Origin: Mycolicibacterium sarraceniae
Lineage (GTDB): Bacteria > Actinomycetota > Actinomycetes > Mycobacteriales > Mycobacteriaceae
DNA: 64,000 nt
Assembly (NCBI RefSeq): GCF_010731875.1
Contig: NZ_AP022595.1
Coordinates: 2,542,001-2,606,000 of the forward strand
Reading direction: 5' to 3'
The translations under genes and the position numbers were made by a program. The notes under the pieces were generated by a model, which saw nothing but the letters and a program-made list of their open reading frames with translations, did not search any database and was not told the DNA's origin. Positions 9,102-18,339 of this stretch are shown here, piece after piece (within the stretch, counting starts at the first letter, position 1; every line of letters begins with the position of its first letter).

Positions 9102-10105
9102 ATGAAACTGCCGCTGCCGCAACACCTTCTCGCAAACAAGGTCAGGGGTGATTTCGACAAGAACATCCGGAGCCAGTTCTTCCGCGGCCTGGAATTCGCC
9201 GGGCCCGAAGGCGATCCGGGCTGGTTCGGCCCCGGCAGTGCGGTCTGGCATGTCCACTCGCACACCCCGATGCTGATCTTCGGACTGCAATGCGCCGCCT
9301 TCATCGAGCGTTTCGACCCGAGCATCTACTGGATGGGCTCCGACCATTCCCGGGTCGCCGAACGCGATGAGGATGGCAACCCTACCGGCAAGCTCGACCT
9401 CAAGGGTTCTGGCGTGCGGCTGGCCCACTCGGTGGCGTTCTTCATCGGGACCGCCTACGGCTCCACCGCGACTGCCGAACGCGTGGCCCAGGCGGTGCGT
9501 GCCATGCACCACACCATCAAGGGTGTTCGTCCCGACGGTTTGGCTTATGACGCCGACGACCCGGAATGGCTGCGCTGAACTACGCCACCGTGGTCTGGGG
9601 TATCGCGACCGCGCACGAGCTCTACCACCCCAGCCCGTTACGCAACCTCGACCGCTACTACGGCGAGTTCGTTCGGGTCGGCCACGCACTAGGTGGTACC
9701 GACCTGCCGGCGACCAAGGGTGAGACACTCGACTGCCTGCGCTCATACCTGCCGAAGTTGGCCCTGACCCACGGTGCCGCCCAGTTCACCGGGCCCAACC
9801 TGGCGCAGAATCCCGACGTCCCGCCGGAGGCCAAGTTCTTCGACTGGGCCATCCGCGACAGCATGCCGGACTGGGCTGCCGACATGCTTGCGTACCGTCC
9901 GCCGCATCCGATCGAACGTGCCGCGCGGCGCGCCGCCACCTGGGCGGCGCTCAATGGGGCATGGGCGGCGATGGGGCCGCTGGCCGAGTTCACGCAAGCC
10001 CAGCAGCGGGTCGCCAATGGCACAACTGTCGACCACACCGAGCCCGCGTACGTACTCGGCAGCGATCCGGTGCGCAACCGCGACACCGTCGAGCAGATGG
10101 TGTGA
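9102..10105 (+). pseudogene. DUF2236 (MpaB-type) oxygenase, split by one missing base
   Basis: Two adjacent frames (9102-9578 and 9566-10105) encode the two parts of one DUF2236 protein, a heme-binding oxygenase family related to MpaB and latex-clearing proteins. The first frame ends DPEWLR followed by TGA; the second continues with NYATVVWGIATAHELYHP. Adding one G in CTGCGCTGAAC (near 9577) would give LRWNYATVVWGI and one continuous protein of about 334 residues. Conserved histidines are present in both parts (for example WHVHSHTP and AHELYHP). This is a real single-base deletion or a sequencing error. A TetR gene diverges just upstream. Confidence 0.8.
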
Positions 10106-10592
10106 GGCCACTAGCGAAAGGCTGAGCTGCAGTTGCTGACCATGCCGATCAGCGAACTTGATCAGGATCAAGATCGAGAGTTCGACTACCTGTGCTCGCA
10201 CGGCTGCCAGCGACGTCAATAAAGTAAGAAATCCCCTTAGGAATTTAGGACGCGACCGAGGCACTGTGATTTCGGCCTCTTTTATCCGTGGCGGGGTAAG
10301 AAATTCTAAGCCCGCGCCTCATTCAAGCATCTGATTCATGATCTTGAATCCATCAGTATTTGCAGTTCAGAGGCCATTTGTGGGACATGCCCGAGGCATT
10401 GCAACGAATTGATAACGATCCTTGTCTTAGCGCACCCTGAGATCCACGGGGTGCTCGCGAATTGGGTTCCGAAAAGCCGCGAATTCTCCGCGAATTCGCT
10501 CGCTACACTTGTCGAAGGCAGTTACCGCCAGGTAACGCACAACGACCAAAGACAATGACCGGCCGCGTTCAGGCCGGCGGAGGTACGAGATC
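10106..10592. other. AT-richer intergenic region before beta-propeller gene
   Basis: Nearly 490 bases with no supportable gene, clearly richer in A and T than the flanks around 10210-10440. It holds a weak hairpin (10258-10283) and presumably the promoter of the beta-propeller gene. The base composition could mark an old insertion junction. No repeat or RNA gene was recognised. Confidence 0.4.
10258..10283 (+). terminator. Possible weak terminator
   Basis: GAGGC and GCCTC pair across a 12-base loop and are followed directly by TTTT. It lies about 150 bases after the DUF2236 pseudogene. The stem is only five base pairs, so support is weak. Confidence 0.25.
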
Positions 10593-11735
10593 ATGGCAAA
10601 CGCAACGGGAGTTTCGGAAGGGTCTAAAGGCACCGGTGTCGCGGTGGCCGAGCGGACCGCCGCTGCGGACGCGCTGTGGCTGTCGTCCTTGCCGAGCATT
10701 AGGCGCACTCCGATCAGCGATCTGCTCCCGCAGTTACTGGGCGGTGCCGGACTTGAGCCGCTGACCGAGCCGATCGCGGCCCCGGTCGTCACCATCGCAA
10801 GGACGCTCGCTGCCGGACACGGCCCGGTCAGTGATATGGCCGTCAGCCCGGATGGCCGCCACCTAGTCACCGCGCACTACGGCGCGGATGTGGTGTGCGT
10901 CATCGACGCTGCCACGCTGAAGGTGACCGCCACCATCGAGGGCCTCAGTGAGCCGTACTCGGCCGTAGTCGTCGGCGAGCGTGCATACGTCAGCGCCGCC
11001 TCGAACGAGGCGGACGCCGTCGTCGCCGTCGACACCAGAACCGGCATGCCGCTGGCCGCCAAGACTTTTGAGATGACCGCCTGCGGAATTGCGGTCAGCC
11101 CCACTGCTGACGTCCTCTATGTCGCGCGCACCGCCGACGACATCGTCGACATCGCCGTCGTCGACATCGAAACCGGCAGGATCGCTAGCGTCGAGATTCC
11201 CGCCGCCCCCGGCTCCACCGTCGAATCGCTGTGCGTGAGCGCCGACGGCACCCGCCTGTTCGCGGCACTCACCACTCCGTTCGGCGGCCTGCTGGCGATC
11301 ATCGGTACCTGCGACAGAGTGGTATACGACCTCGTCACGATCTCTGGATCCATCGGCGACATCGCGGTTATGCCCAACGGCCGCACCGTGTTTGGTACCG
11401 GCTGGGATGCCGAGTTCGGCGGAGCCGTCCACGTCATCGACGTCGCCGGTGCCCGTGTCACCGACACCATCGCGATGGGTGGCGTGCCCACGCAGCTGGT
11501 ACTCAGCCGCACAGGCAACTGCGCCTACATCGTCGACCGCAATGAGATCGCCGTGCTGTGTACTGCCACCTCCGAGATTGTCGACAGCGTTGTCATCGGC
11601 CCCCAGCTGTCCTGCCTGGCCGCCGACCCCGTTCGTAACCGGCTGTACGCGGCCGACTACGCCGGTGCGATCACCGCACTTCGCCTCGAGACAGCCGCGC
11701 AGCAGCCGCGGCCGTTGGCCGTCGCGGCATCCTGA
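10593..11735 (+). CDS. YVTN/YncE-type beta-propeller protein
   Basis: A 380-residue protein. After an N-terminal region of about 70 residues come repeated blades with recurring motifs such as AVSPDGRHLVTAHYGADVV, VVAVDTRTG and LCVSADGTRLFAAL, giving about six to seven blades. Such propellers bind ligands or partner proteins; no catalytic residues are visible. There is no signal peptide, so it is probably cytoplasmic. GGCGGAGG lies just before the ATG. It stands alone between an AT-rich gap and a broken reductase gene. Function unknown. Confidence 0.75.
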   Translation: MANATGVSEGSKGTGVAVAERTAAADALWLSSLPSIRRTPISDLLPQLLGGAGLEPLTEPIAAPVVTIARTLAAGHGPVSDMAVSPDGRHLVTAHYGADVVCVIDAATLKVTATIEGLSEPYSAVVVGERAYVSAASNEADAVVAVDTRTGMPLAAKTFEMTACGIAVSPTADVLYVARTADDIVDIAVVDIETGRIASVEIPAAPGSTVESLCVSADGTRLFAALTTPFGGLLAIIGTCDRVVYDLVTISGSIGDIAVMPNGRTVFGTGWDAEFGGAVHVIDVAGARVTDTIAMGGVPTQLVLSRTGNCAYIVDRNEIAVLCTATSEIVDSVVIGPQLSCLAADPVRNRLYAADYAGAITALRLETAAQQPRPLAVAAS

Positions 11736-11756
11736 ACCGCCTGCCACGATGGAGCC

Positions 11757-12133
11757 ATGACTTCGTCTCCCCGGCAGCGCTTCGCCACCCTCTTTCAGAG
11801 CAACATCGCTCCAACCCGGTGATGCGGTTGGTCCCGATTCAGACTCTGCTGGAGACCACCGGCTGCAAATCCGGGCAACCGCGGCGGTCCCCGCTCGGCG
11901 GCCGACTGACCGGCAGCGAGTTCTGGTTCGTGTCGGAGTTCGGTGATCGATCGCAGTATGTGCGCAATATCGAGGCCAACCCCCATGTGCGGGTTCGTGT
12001 TCGCAGCGGGACAGCCACCCCGCTCCCGGAGGACGACGCGCGCGCCAGACTGGCCGAGCTTCCGCGGATGAACAGTGCCGGGGTACGCACGATGGGCGAC
12101 AACTTGCTCACCATCCGCGTCGACCTCGCCTAG
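11757..12133 (+). pseudogene. Deazaflavin (F420)-dependent nitroreductase-like protein, frameshifted
   Basis: An ATG at 11757 opens a frame reading MTSSPRQRFATLFQSNIAPT and stopping after one more residue at 11822. The next frame, from GTG 11819 or ATG 11822, reads MRLVPIQTLLETTGCKSGQP with a RRSPLGGRL segment and a C-terminal part typical of the DUF385/Ddn family, small F420H2-dependent reductases. Together they would form one protein of about 125 residues; the break is in ATCGCTCCAACCCGG near 11812. The downstream 104-residue frame could still be translated from its own start, but it would lack the usual N-terminal helix. Confidence 0.6.
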
Positions 12134-12441
12134 CGCGCGCTGCAGTCCAATGACACCGAGACCGTCTGGCTGGTGAGGACCGGCACCAGGATGGTGCGGT
12201 CATCGCCACGACCTGGACCCGCGTAGGGCACCCACTGGGTGAGAGTCTGGGGATTGCGCACGTTGGTGACAACGCACTTCGATATCGGCCCGGTCCCGAT
12301 GCGGTCGAGGTTGACGGTGTAACCCTGCTGCTGCAATTGGCTGATTGTGGCCTGCGCAGAATCGGCCCACGCCGGCGCGGCCGGCCCCGCGAAAACGACA
12401 CCCACAGCCGCCACTGCGGCAAGTGTCAATGTGTTCCGCAT
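12130..12441 (-). CDS. Small secreted mycobacterial protein
   Basis: A 103-residue protein with a clear signal peptide (basic start, hydrophobic core, cleavage near AWADS at residues 24-28). The mature part begins with QATISQLQQQGYTVNLDRIG, a pattern seen in a family of small secreted mycobacterial proteins of unknown role, and contains two cysteines that could form a disulfide. It is convergent with the reductase remnant and their ends touch (12130-12133). Confidence 0.75.
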   Translation of the reverse strand: MRNTLTLAAVAAVGVVFAGPAAPAWADSAQATISQLQQQGYTVNLDRIGTGPISKCVVTNVRNPQTLTQWVPYAGPGRGDDRTILVPVLTSQTVSVSLDCSAR

Positions 12442-12477
12442 GATCGCGCCTCCTCGTTGTGTTCCCCTATCCTCCTC

Positions 12478-12690
12478 TCACATCGCCGCCGGGGGGGGAA
12501 ACGTTCCCGCCGGTATCCGCCCAGACACCGCCAAAACCCGGCCGAAGTGCGCGTCAGGCTGCAGGTTCGGCCCGAAACCGTAAGCAACCAAGGCGATTAC
12601 ACCAAGCCCTGCCCACAGGAGTCCGCGGTGTTCTCGGATTAGCTGCCACTCCAGCCAGGAGCCGCCGATCTCCAATAGCGCGGACACCAC
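12478..12690 (-). pseudogene. UPF0060 (YnfA-like) membrane protein, C-terminally truncated
   Basis: The frame reads [19 protein letters not shown], then [16 protein letters not shown] and [12 protein letters not shown], which is the first half of UPF0060 small multidrug-resistance-like membrane proteins. After GRVLA the sequence becomes unrelated and stops; the last two helices are missing. A GTG at 12690 is a possible start. Half-length compared with about 110 residues for the family. Confidence 0.6.
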
Positions 12691-12741
12691 GAAAACGCAG
12701 TCGATTTGAGCACCAGCATCCGATGGGTATGCCCGTCGCGC

Positions 12742-12747
12742 TAGATT
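12742..12747 (+). promoter_or_regulatory. Leaderless-type -10 element of fadD gene
   Basis: TAGATT is followed by seven bases (CGGGCCT) and then the ATG at 12755. This spacing fits transcription starting at the A of the start codon, common in mycobacteria, and supports 12755 as the start. Confidence 0.45.
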
Positions 12748-12754
12748 CGGGCCT

Positions 12755-14380
12755 ATGCAGAGCACGATGCAGTCCTTCTCCCTGACGGTCGCCGCGATCC
12801 TGCGTTACGCCGTCGCAGTCCACGGCGATCGGACAGTGACCACCGCGACGGGAGAGGGCTACCGCCACGCCACATACCGCGAGGTCGGCCAGCGGGCCGC
12901 TCGCCTGGCCAACGCGCTGCGGCGCCTGGGGATCACGGGCGACCAGCGCGTCGCCACGTTCATGTGGAATAACCAGGAACACCTGGAGGCCTACGTCGCC
13001 GTGCCGTCGATGGCGGCGGTGCTGCATACGCTGAACATCCGGCTGTTCCCCGAGCAGATCGAGTTCGTCGCCTACGAGGCCGAGGACCAGGTGGTGATCG
13101 CCGACCTGTCGCTGACCTCGATCCTGGCTCCCGTGTTGCCGCGGATGGAGACGGTGCACACGGTGATCGCGGTCGGCGACGGCGATCTGGCCCCGTTGGA
13201 AGCTTCGGGCAAGCGGGTGCTGCGCTACCACGAGGTCATCGCCGCCGAATCCGACGAGTTCGACTGGCCAGAGATCGATGAAAACTCAGCCGCCGCAATG
13301 TGTTACACAAGTGGCACCACCGGGCATCCGAAAGGTGTGGTGTACAGCCACCGGTCGAACTACCTGCACTCGATGGCAGTCTGTAGCGGTAACGGCCTGA
13401 GTCTGAGCTTCTCGGACAAGGCCTTGCCGATCGTGCCGATGTTCCACGCCAACGCGTGGGGGTTGCCGTATGCGTCGATGATGGCTGGCGCCGATCTGGT
13501 GTTGCCGGATCGCTTTATGGACGCCACTTCGATGGTCAACCTGATCGAAACCCAGCGCCCTACGGTGGCCGGCGCGGTACCCACGATCTGGAACGACGTG
13601 ATGAACCATCTCGACCGCAACCCCGGCCACGACATCTCGTCGCTGCGCCTGGTGTCCTGCGGCGGCTCAGCCGTGCCGGTGTCGCTGATGAAGGCGTTCG
13701 AGGAGAAATTCGACGTCCAGATCCGCCAGCTGTGGGGGATGACCGAAACGTCGCCGATCGCCACGGTGGCCTGGCCGCCGCCGGGGTTGTCCCCCGAAGA
13801 GGAGTGGGAGATACGCGGTACGGCCGGCCGGCCGATGTGCGGCGTTGAAGCCCGCATCGTCGACGACGAGGGCGGTGTGCTGCCCACCGACGGCGAATCG
13901 GTGGGCGAGCTGGAGGTTCGCGGGCCGTGGGTCACCGGCTCCTACTACCGCAACACCGACGATTCGAAGTTCCAAGCCGGCTGGCTGCGCACCGGCGACG
14001 TGGGCTGCATCGATGCTCGCGGCTACATCACGCTGACCGACCGGGCCAAGGACGTGATCAAGTCCGGCGGTGAATGGATCTCGTCGGTGGAACTGGAGAA
14101 TCAGCTGATCGCCCACCCGGCCGTCCGGGAGGCCGCGGTGGTCGGCGTGCCCGACGACCGCTGGCAGGAACGGCCGCTGGCCGCCATTGTTCTTCAGGAA
14201 GGCGCTGAGGCATCCGCGGAGGAGCTACGGAACTTTCTGTCCGACAAAGTTGTTCGGTGGTGGCTGCCGGAACGGTGGACGTTCATCGACGAGATTCCGC
14301 GTACCAGCGTCGGCAAGTACGACAAGAAGACAATCCGGGCCCGGCACGCCGACGAGGTCTACGACGTCACGCACCTCTAG
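12755..14380 (+). CDS. Fatty-acyl-CoA/AMP ligase (FadD type)
   Basis: A 541-residue member of the adenylate-forming family that activates a fatty or other organic acid with ATP to acyl-AMP and then to acyl-CoA. The phosphate-binding motif [11 protein letters not shown] starts near residue 184, the adenine motif WGMTETSP near 329, and the C-terminal lid has the GWLRTGDVG and [13 protein letters not shown] motifs, with the catalytic lysine in TSVGKYDKK near 521. All key residues are present. It lies upstream of, and convergent with, the Ltp1-type thiolase, so a shared role in lipid or sterol side-chain degradation is plausible but not proven. Confidence 0.9.
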   Translation: MQSTMQSFSLTVAAILRYAVAVHGDRTVTTATGEGYRHATYREVGQRAARLANALRRLGITGDQRVATFMWNNQEHLEAYVAVPSMAAVLHTLNIRLFPEQIEFVAYEAEDQVVIADLSLTSILAPVLPRMETVHTVIAVGDGDLAPLEASGKRVLRYHEVIAAESDEFDWPEIDENSAAAMCYTSGTTGHPKGVVYSHRSNYLHSMAVCSGNGLSLSFSDKALPIVPMFHANAWGLPYASMMAGADLVLPDRFMDATSMVNLIETQRPTVAGAVPTIWNDVMNHLDRNPGHDISSLRLVSCGGSAVPVSLMKAFEEKFDVQIRQLWGMTETSPIATVAWPPPGLSPEEEWEIRGTAGRPMCGVEARIVDDEGGVLPTDGESVGELEVRGPWVTGSYYRNTDDSKFQAGWLRTGDVGCIDARGYITLTDRAKDVIKSGGEWISSVELENQLIAHPAVREAAVVGVPDDRWQERPLAAIVLQEGAEASAEELRNFLSDKVVRWWLPERWTFIDEIPRTSVGKYDKKTIRARHADEVYDVTHL

Positions 14381-14674
14381 CGGCACCTCCCGTATTGAAA
14401 ACAATCTCCAGTAACGTCCTCTGCGCGCTACAGCCCAACTCGGCGCTTGCCGAAAATCATTTTCAATAAAACAATCCGTGGGGGGTACGGGATGCCGGCA
14501 TGATGCCACGTGGCCGGGCGTTCAACGGTTGCGCGCCAGCGCCAAAGGCATCACCGCCGTCGTGTGCACGGGCTGCGAGCCGGCGGGCACTTCAGTGCTC
14601 GACGCGATGCGAGACGTGATGCTGCAACCGTGCCGGGCCGACCGCTCGCCAGTCGGTCCCGCGCAGGGGCTGCG
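14381..14674. other. Intergenic region with possible ferredoxin-like remnant
   Basis: The first part is AT-rich and holds an 8-base inverted repeat (ATTGAAAA at 14394, TTTTCAAT at 14460). The second part contains a 72-codon frame (14478-14696, plus strand) with a VVCTGCEPAGTSVLDAMRDV segment that could be a cysteine-containing remnant. It overlaps the end of the thiolase gene by 22 bases and has no ribosome binding site, so I do not call it a gene. Confidence 0.25.
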
Positions 14675-15874
14675 CTACCGCTCGGCGCGCTGGTAGGCGG
14701 TGACGACGGCCGCCCCGCCCAGCCCGATGTTGTGCTGCAGTGCGGCAGTGACGTTGTCGACCTGGCGCTTGTCGGCGGTACCGCGCAGCTGCCAGGTCAG
14801 CTCGGCGCACTGCGCCAGGCCGGTTGCACCCAACGGGTGACCCTTGGAGATCAGCCCGCCCGACGGGTTGACCACCCAGCGGCCGCCGTAGGTGGTGTCA
14901 TCGTTGTCGATCAGCGACGGCGCCTCACCGGGGCCGCACAGGCCGAGGGCTTCGTACAGCAGCAGCTCGTTGGCCGAGAAGCAGTCGTGCAGCTCGATGA
15001 CCTGGAAGTCTTGCGGGCCGAGGCCGGACTGGTCGTAAACCTGTTGGGCGGCCTGAACATTCATGTCGTAGCCGATGATGTTGGCCGCGCTGCCGTCGAA
15101 CGTCGATGCGAAATCGGTCGTCATCGCCTGCCCGACAATCTCCACCGCCTGTTCGGCCAGCCCATGCTCGTCGACGAACGCCTCGCTGACCACGATCGCC
15201 GCGCCGGAACCGTCTGACGTCGGCGAGCACTGCAGCTTGGTCAGCGGGTCGGAGATCATCTTCGCGCCCAGGATGTCGTCGAGGGTGTACTCCTCCTGGA
15301 ACTGCGCGTACGGGTTGTTCACCGAATGCTTGTGGTTCTTGTAGCCGATCTTGGCGAAATGCTCGGCGGTGGTGCCGTACTTCTTCATGTGCTCGCGGCC
15401 CGCCGCGCCGAACATCCACGGCGCCACCGGAAACGCCATCGCGTCGGTCTCGTTGAGCGCGACAATGTGGCGCATCAGCGGTGATTCGCGATCATCTGCA
15501 CCGCCGCCGAGGGAGCCGGGTTGCATCTTCTCGAACCCCAGCGCGATCGTGCAGTCGGCAAGCCCGCCGCGGATGGCCTGCGCCGCCAGATACAACGCGG
15601 TCGAGCCGGTCGAACAGTTGTTGTTGACGTTGACGATCGGGATGCCGGTCATGCCGAGCTCGTAGAGCGCGCGCTGCCCGGAGGTGGAGTCACCCGAGCA
15701 GTAGCCGACGTAGCCCTGCTCAACTTGGCCGTAGTCGATACCGGCGTCGGCCAGTGCCTTGGTGCCCGATTCGTTGGCCATCTGGGGGTAGTCCCAGCCT
15801 TCGCGGCGGCCCGGCTTTTCGAACTTGGTCATTCCGACCCCGACGACGAACACGCGGTTTTTCGCGTTGGCCAT
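14675..15874 (-). CDS. ltp1: Lipid-transfer protein/SCP2-type thiolase
   Basis: A 399-residue thiolase-superfamily protein that closely resembles mycobacterial Ltp1 in its [20 protein letters not shown] and NNNCSTGS motifs, the latter with the nucleophilic cysteine at 87. HDCFSANE and the [14 protein letters not shown] motif provide the other active-site residues. Such proteins act as thiolases or aldolases on acyl-CoA or steroid side-chain CoA substrates. I place the start at ATG 15874, preceded by AAGGGA; the open frame upstream (to 16147) overlaps the divergent gene and is not protein-like. A perfect KstR-type palindrome lies in the 82 bases shared with the divergent dehydrogenase gene. 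Confidence 0.88.
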   Translation of the reverse strand: MANAKNRVFVVGVGMTKFEKPGRREGWDYPQMANESGTKALADAGIDYGQVEQGYVGYCSGDSTSGQRALYELGMTGIPIVNVNNNCSTGSTALYLAAQAIRGGLADCTIALGFEKMQPGSLGGGADDRESPLMRHIVALNETDAMAFPVAPWMFGAAGREHMKKYGTTAEHFAKIGYKNHKHSVNNPYAQFQEEYTLDDILGAKMISDPLTKLQCSPTSDGSGAAIVVSEAFVDEHGLAEQAVEIVGQAMTTDFASTFDGSAANIIGYDMNVQAAQQVYDQSGLGPQDFQVIELHDCFSANELLLYEALGLCGPGEAPSLIDNDDTTYGGRWVVNPSGGLISKGHPLGATGLAQCAELTWQLRGTADKRQVDNVTAALQHNIGLGGAAVVTAYQRAER

Positions 15875-15921
15875 GACAATCCCTTCCGTCCACACTGACG
15901 ATCCGGCTAGTGTAAGCCGCC

Positions 15922-15935
15922 TAGAACCTGTTCTA
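15922..15935. promoter_or_regulatory. KstR-type operator
   Basis: TAGAACCTGTTCTA fits the published KstR motif TNNAACNNGTTNNA at every fixed position. It lies between the divergent ltp1-like and dehydrogenase genes, where it could repress both until a cholesterol-derived CoA thioester is present. Confidence 0.65.
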
Positions 15936-15956
15936 GTTTGCCACGGAGGTGCAGCA

Positions 15957-17015
15957 ATGGCGTTGCGGGTCGTGCAGTGGGCAACCGGCTCAGTCGGGGT
16001 GGCGGCGATCAAGGGTGTGCTCGAACATCCAGAACTCGAACTGGCCGGCTGCTGGGTGCATTCCACCGACAAGGCAGGCAAGGACGTCGGCGAGATCATC
16101 GGCTCCGAACCGCTGGGGGTCACGGCCACCAACAGCCTTGACGACATTCTCGCGCTGGACGCCGACGCCGTGATCTACGCGCCGCTGCTGCCCAACCTCG
16201 GCGAGGTGACCGCGCTGCTGCGCTCCGGCAAGAACGTCGTCAGCCCCATCGGTTGGTTCTATCCGAGCGAATCCGAAGCCGCACCGCTGGAGGCCGCTGC
16301 CCGAGAGGGCAACGTCACCTTGCACGGTGCCGGCATCGGGCCGGGTGCGGCCACCGAGCTGTTCCCCCTGCTGCTATCGGTGATGTCCACAGGCGTGACG
16401 TATGTGCGTGCCGAGGAATACTCCGATCTGCGCACCTACGGCGCACCCGACGTGCTGCGCCACGTGATGGGCTTCGGCGGCACACCGGAGAGCGCCCTGA
16501 CTGGGCCCATGCAGAAGCTGCTCAACGGTGGCTTCTTCCAATCGGTTCGGCTGATCGTCGACCGCCTCGGTTTTGCCGCCGAACCCCAGATCCGCACCTC
16601 CCAGGAGGTCGCGGTCGCGACCGCACCCATCGACTCGCCGATGGGCGTGATCGAGCCCGGCCAGGTCGCCGGCCGGCGCTTCCATTGGGATGCTGTGGTG
16701 ACCAACACCATCGTCGTACGCATCACCGTCAACTGGCTGATGGGCGAAGAAAACCTCGACCCCGCTTGGTCTTTCGGTCCTGCAGGGGAGCGCTACGAGA
16801 TGCAGGTGCGGGGCAACCCGAATACTTTCGTCACGGTCAAGGGCTGGCAACCCGAAAGCGTCGAGGAAGGGTTGATCAGCAACCCGGGCGTTGTGGCCAC
16901 CGCCGCGCACTGCGTCAACTCCATCCCCGCGACGGTGGCCGCGGAGCCGGGTATCGCCACCTTCTTCGACCTCCCGCTCATCACCGGACGCGCGGCGCCG
17001 CAACTCTCCCGCTGA
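15957..17015 (+). CDS. Dihydrodipicolinate reductase-like NAD(P)-dependent dehydrogenase
   Basis: A 352-residue protein with an N-terminal Rossmann fold beginning [17 protein letters not shown] and a C-terminal dimerisation/substrate domain. It belongs to the dihydrodipicolinate reductase-like/amine dehydrogenase group common in mycobacteria, whose substrates are mostly unknown. I chose ATG 15957 because GGAGG lies at the right distance; the open frame from 15825 runs into the divergent ltp1-like gene. The shared KstR-type operator upstream suggests a role in sterol or fatty acid metabolism. Confidence 0.8.
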   Translation: MALRVVQWATGSVGVAAIKGVLEHPELELAGCWVHSTDKAGKDVGEIIGSEPLGVTATNSLDDILALDADAVIYAPLLPNLGEVTALLRSGKNVVSPIGWFYPSESEAAPLEAAAREGNVTLHGAGIGPGAATELFPLLLSVMSTGVTYVRAEEYSDLRTYGAPDVLRHVMGFGGTPESALTGPMQKLLNGGFFQSVRLIVDRLGFAAEPQIRTSQEVAVATAPIDSPMGVIEPGQVAGRRFHWDAVVTNTIVVRITVNWLMGEENLDPAWSFGPAGERYEMQVRGNPNTFVTVKGWQPESVEEGLISNPGVVATAAHCVNSIPATVAAEPGIATFFDLPLITGRAAPQLSR

Positions 17016-17100
17016 CCGCACCAGCGCTACCGGTGTTCGCCCAGATCTGGAAGGGCTACGCCACCGAGGCGCTCGGCACCGTGTCGGACTCCCTGCTGCG

Positions 17101-18273
17101 TTAGGAGCCGAGTAGTGTCGCCGGGCCGCGTTGCATCAGCTGACGGCCGATGATTATGCGCTGAATCTCGCTGGCGCCCTCCCAGATTCGCTCCACCCGT
17201 AGCTCGCGGAACATTCGCTCGGCGACGTTCTCGCGCATGTAGCCGCGGCCGCCGAAAACCTGCACCGCCCGGTCGGCCACTCGGCCGGCCATTTCCGAGC
17301 AGTACAACTTGGCCATCGATGCTTGCCCGTGCAGCGCCTTGCGATCCAGCCCGGCATCGATCCCGCGGGCCACCTCGTAGAGCATGCTTCGGGCGGCGAA
17401 CAGTTCGGTGGCGCTGTCGGCGAGCATGCCGGCCACCAGCTGGTGGTCGCCGAGCGCCTTCCCGTCGACGATGCGATCCCGTGCGAATGCGGTCATCTCG
17501 TCGACCAGCCGCTGGGCAGCACCGACGCAGCGGGAGGCCACCATGATCCGCTCGAAGCGGAACCAGTCCTGGGTGAAAGTCATTCCTTGGCCCTCGGCGC
17601 CGATCAGGTGGCTGACCGGGACCCGCACATCGGTGAACGAGACGATCGGGTGTTCATCGGGGATATTGTGCGAGTAATGCGGTGTTCGCACCACTTCGAC
17701 CCCGGGCCAGGGCAGATCCACCACCAGCAGGACGTGGTCACCCTCGTGTGGCCCGCCGACCAGCACCGCCTGGACGAAGACGTACTCGGCCAGGTTGAAC
17801 GAGGTGACGTGCCACTTGATCCCGTTGATGACGTAGTCATCGCCCTCGCGGACCGCGGTCGTTTCCAGCGCAGAAACGTCCGAGCCGGCGAATTCCTCGG
17901 TGATGGCGTACGCCTCGTGCTTCTCCCCGCGGACCGCGGGCAGCAGCCAGCGCTGCTTCTGGTACTCGGTAGCCACCCCGGCCCACCATTGCGGCGGGGT
18001 GTGCATCACCCACGCGATCGCATTGGTGACCCGGCCGACCTGTTCCTGCACCAAAACCTGTTGCAGTGCAGTAAATCCCGGGCCGCCCACCGAGCTGGGC
18101 ATATTGGTGGCGTACAGGCCCAGCTCAATGGCCTTCGCGTGGTGCTCGGCGGTCAGTTCCTTGGGTAGTTGGCCGCCGGCCAGCTCGGCCTCGGACTCGT
18201 AGGGGATCAGAGTCTCGACGAACTCGCGGGCGGTGTCACGGATCCGTCGGTCTTGCGTCGTCAACCCGTACAT
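17101..18273 (-). CDS. Acyl-CoA dehydrogenase
   Basis: A complete 390-residue flavin-dependent acyl-CoA dehydrogenase, oxidising an acyl-CoA to its enoyl-CoA. The flavin/substrate motif YAITEEFAGSDVSALETTA is near residue 123, the arginine-rich FAD segment RFERIMVAS near 243, and the C-terminal motif VFGGRGYMRE, then WEGASEIQRIIIGR, carries the usual glutamate. It is divergent from the DAO-type oxidoreductase gene over a 66-base gap that holds a palindromic operator also found at three other promoters in this region. That makes it part of the proposed TetR regulon. Substrate unknown. Confidence 0.9.
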   Translation of the reverse strand: MYGLTTQDRRIRDTAREFVETLIPYESEAELAGGQLPKELTAEHHAKAIELGLYATNMPSSVGGPGFTALQQVLVQEQVGRVTNAIAWVMHTPPQWWAGVATEYQKQRWLLPAVRGEKHEAYAITEEFAGSDVSALETTAVREGDDYVINGIKWHVTSFNLAEYVFVQAVLVGGPHEGDHVLLVVDLPWPGVEVVRTPHYSHNIPDEHPIVSFTDVRVPVSHLIGAEGQGMTFTQDWFRFERIMVASRCVGAAQRLVDEMTAFARDRIVDGKALGDHQLVAGMLADSATELFAARSMLYEVARGIDAGLDRKALHGQASMAKLYCSEMAGRVADRAVQVFGGRGYMRENVAERMFRELRVERIWEGASEIQRIIIGRQLMQRGPATLLGS

Positions 18274-18302
18274 TCGCGGTGCTCTCTGCTCGCTGGAAGC
18301 TA

Positions 18303-18322
18303 TTGACTGAGCGTTCAGTCTA
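18303..18322. promoter_or_regulatory. TetR-type operator, site 1
   Basis: TTGACTGAGCGTTCAGTCTA, with 6-base arms GACTGA and TCAGTC around four bases. It lies between the acyl-CoA dehydrogenase and the DAO oxidoreductase genes. A TAGCTT -10 element for the minus-strand gene (18297-18302) abuts it, so binding would block that promoter. Confidence 0.7.
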
Positions 18323-18339
18323 TGTCACGGTCTTGAGGT

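Noticed and set aside
14394..14467. Inverted repeat ATTGAAAA/TTTTCAAT as an operator or terminator
   Set aside because: Only eight bases with 58 between, in AT-rich DNA where this is expected by chance.
14478..14696. A 72-codon plus-strand frame with VVCTGCEPAG
   Set aside because: It overlaps the end of the ltp1-like gene, has no ribosome binding site and no firm family match.
17016..17104. A frame ending FAQIWKGYATEALGTVSDSL between the dehydrogenase and acyl-CoA dehydrogenase genes
   Set aside because: Too short and lacks a start of its own; it may be the tail of a lost gene but cannot be assigned.
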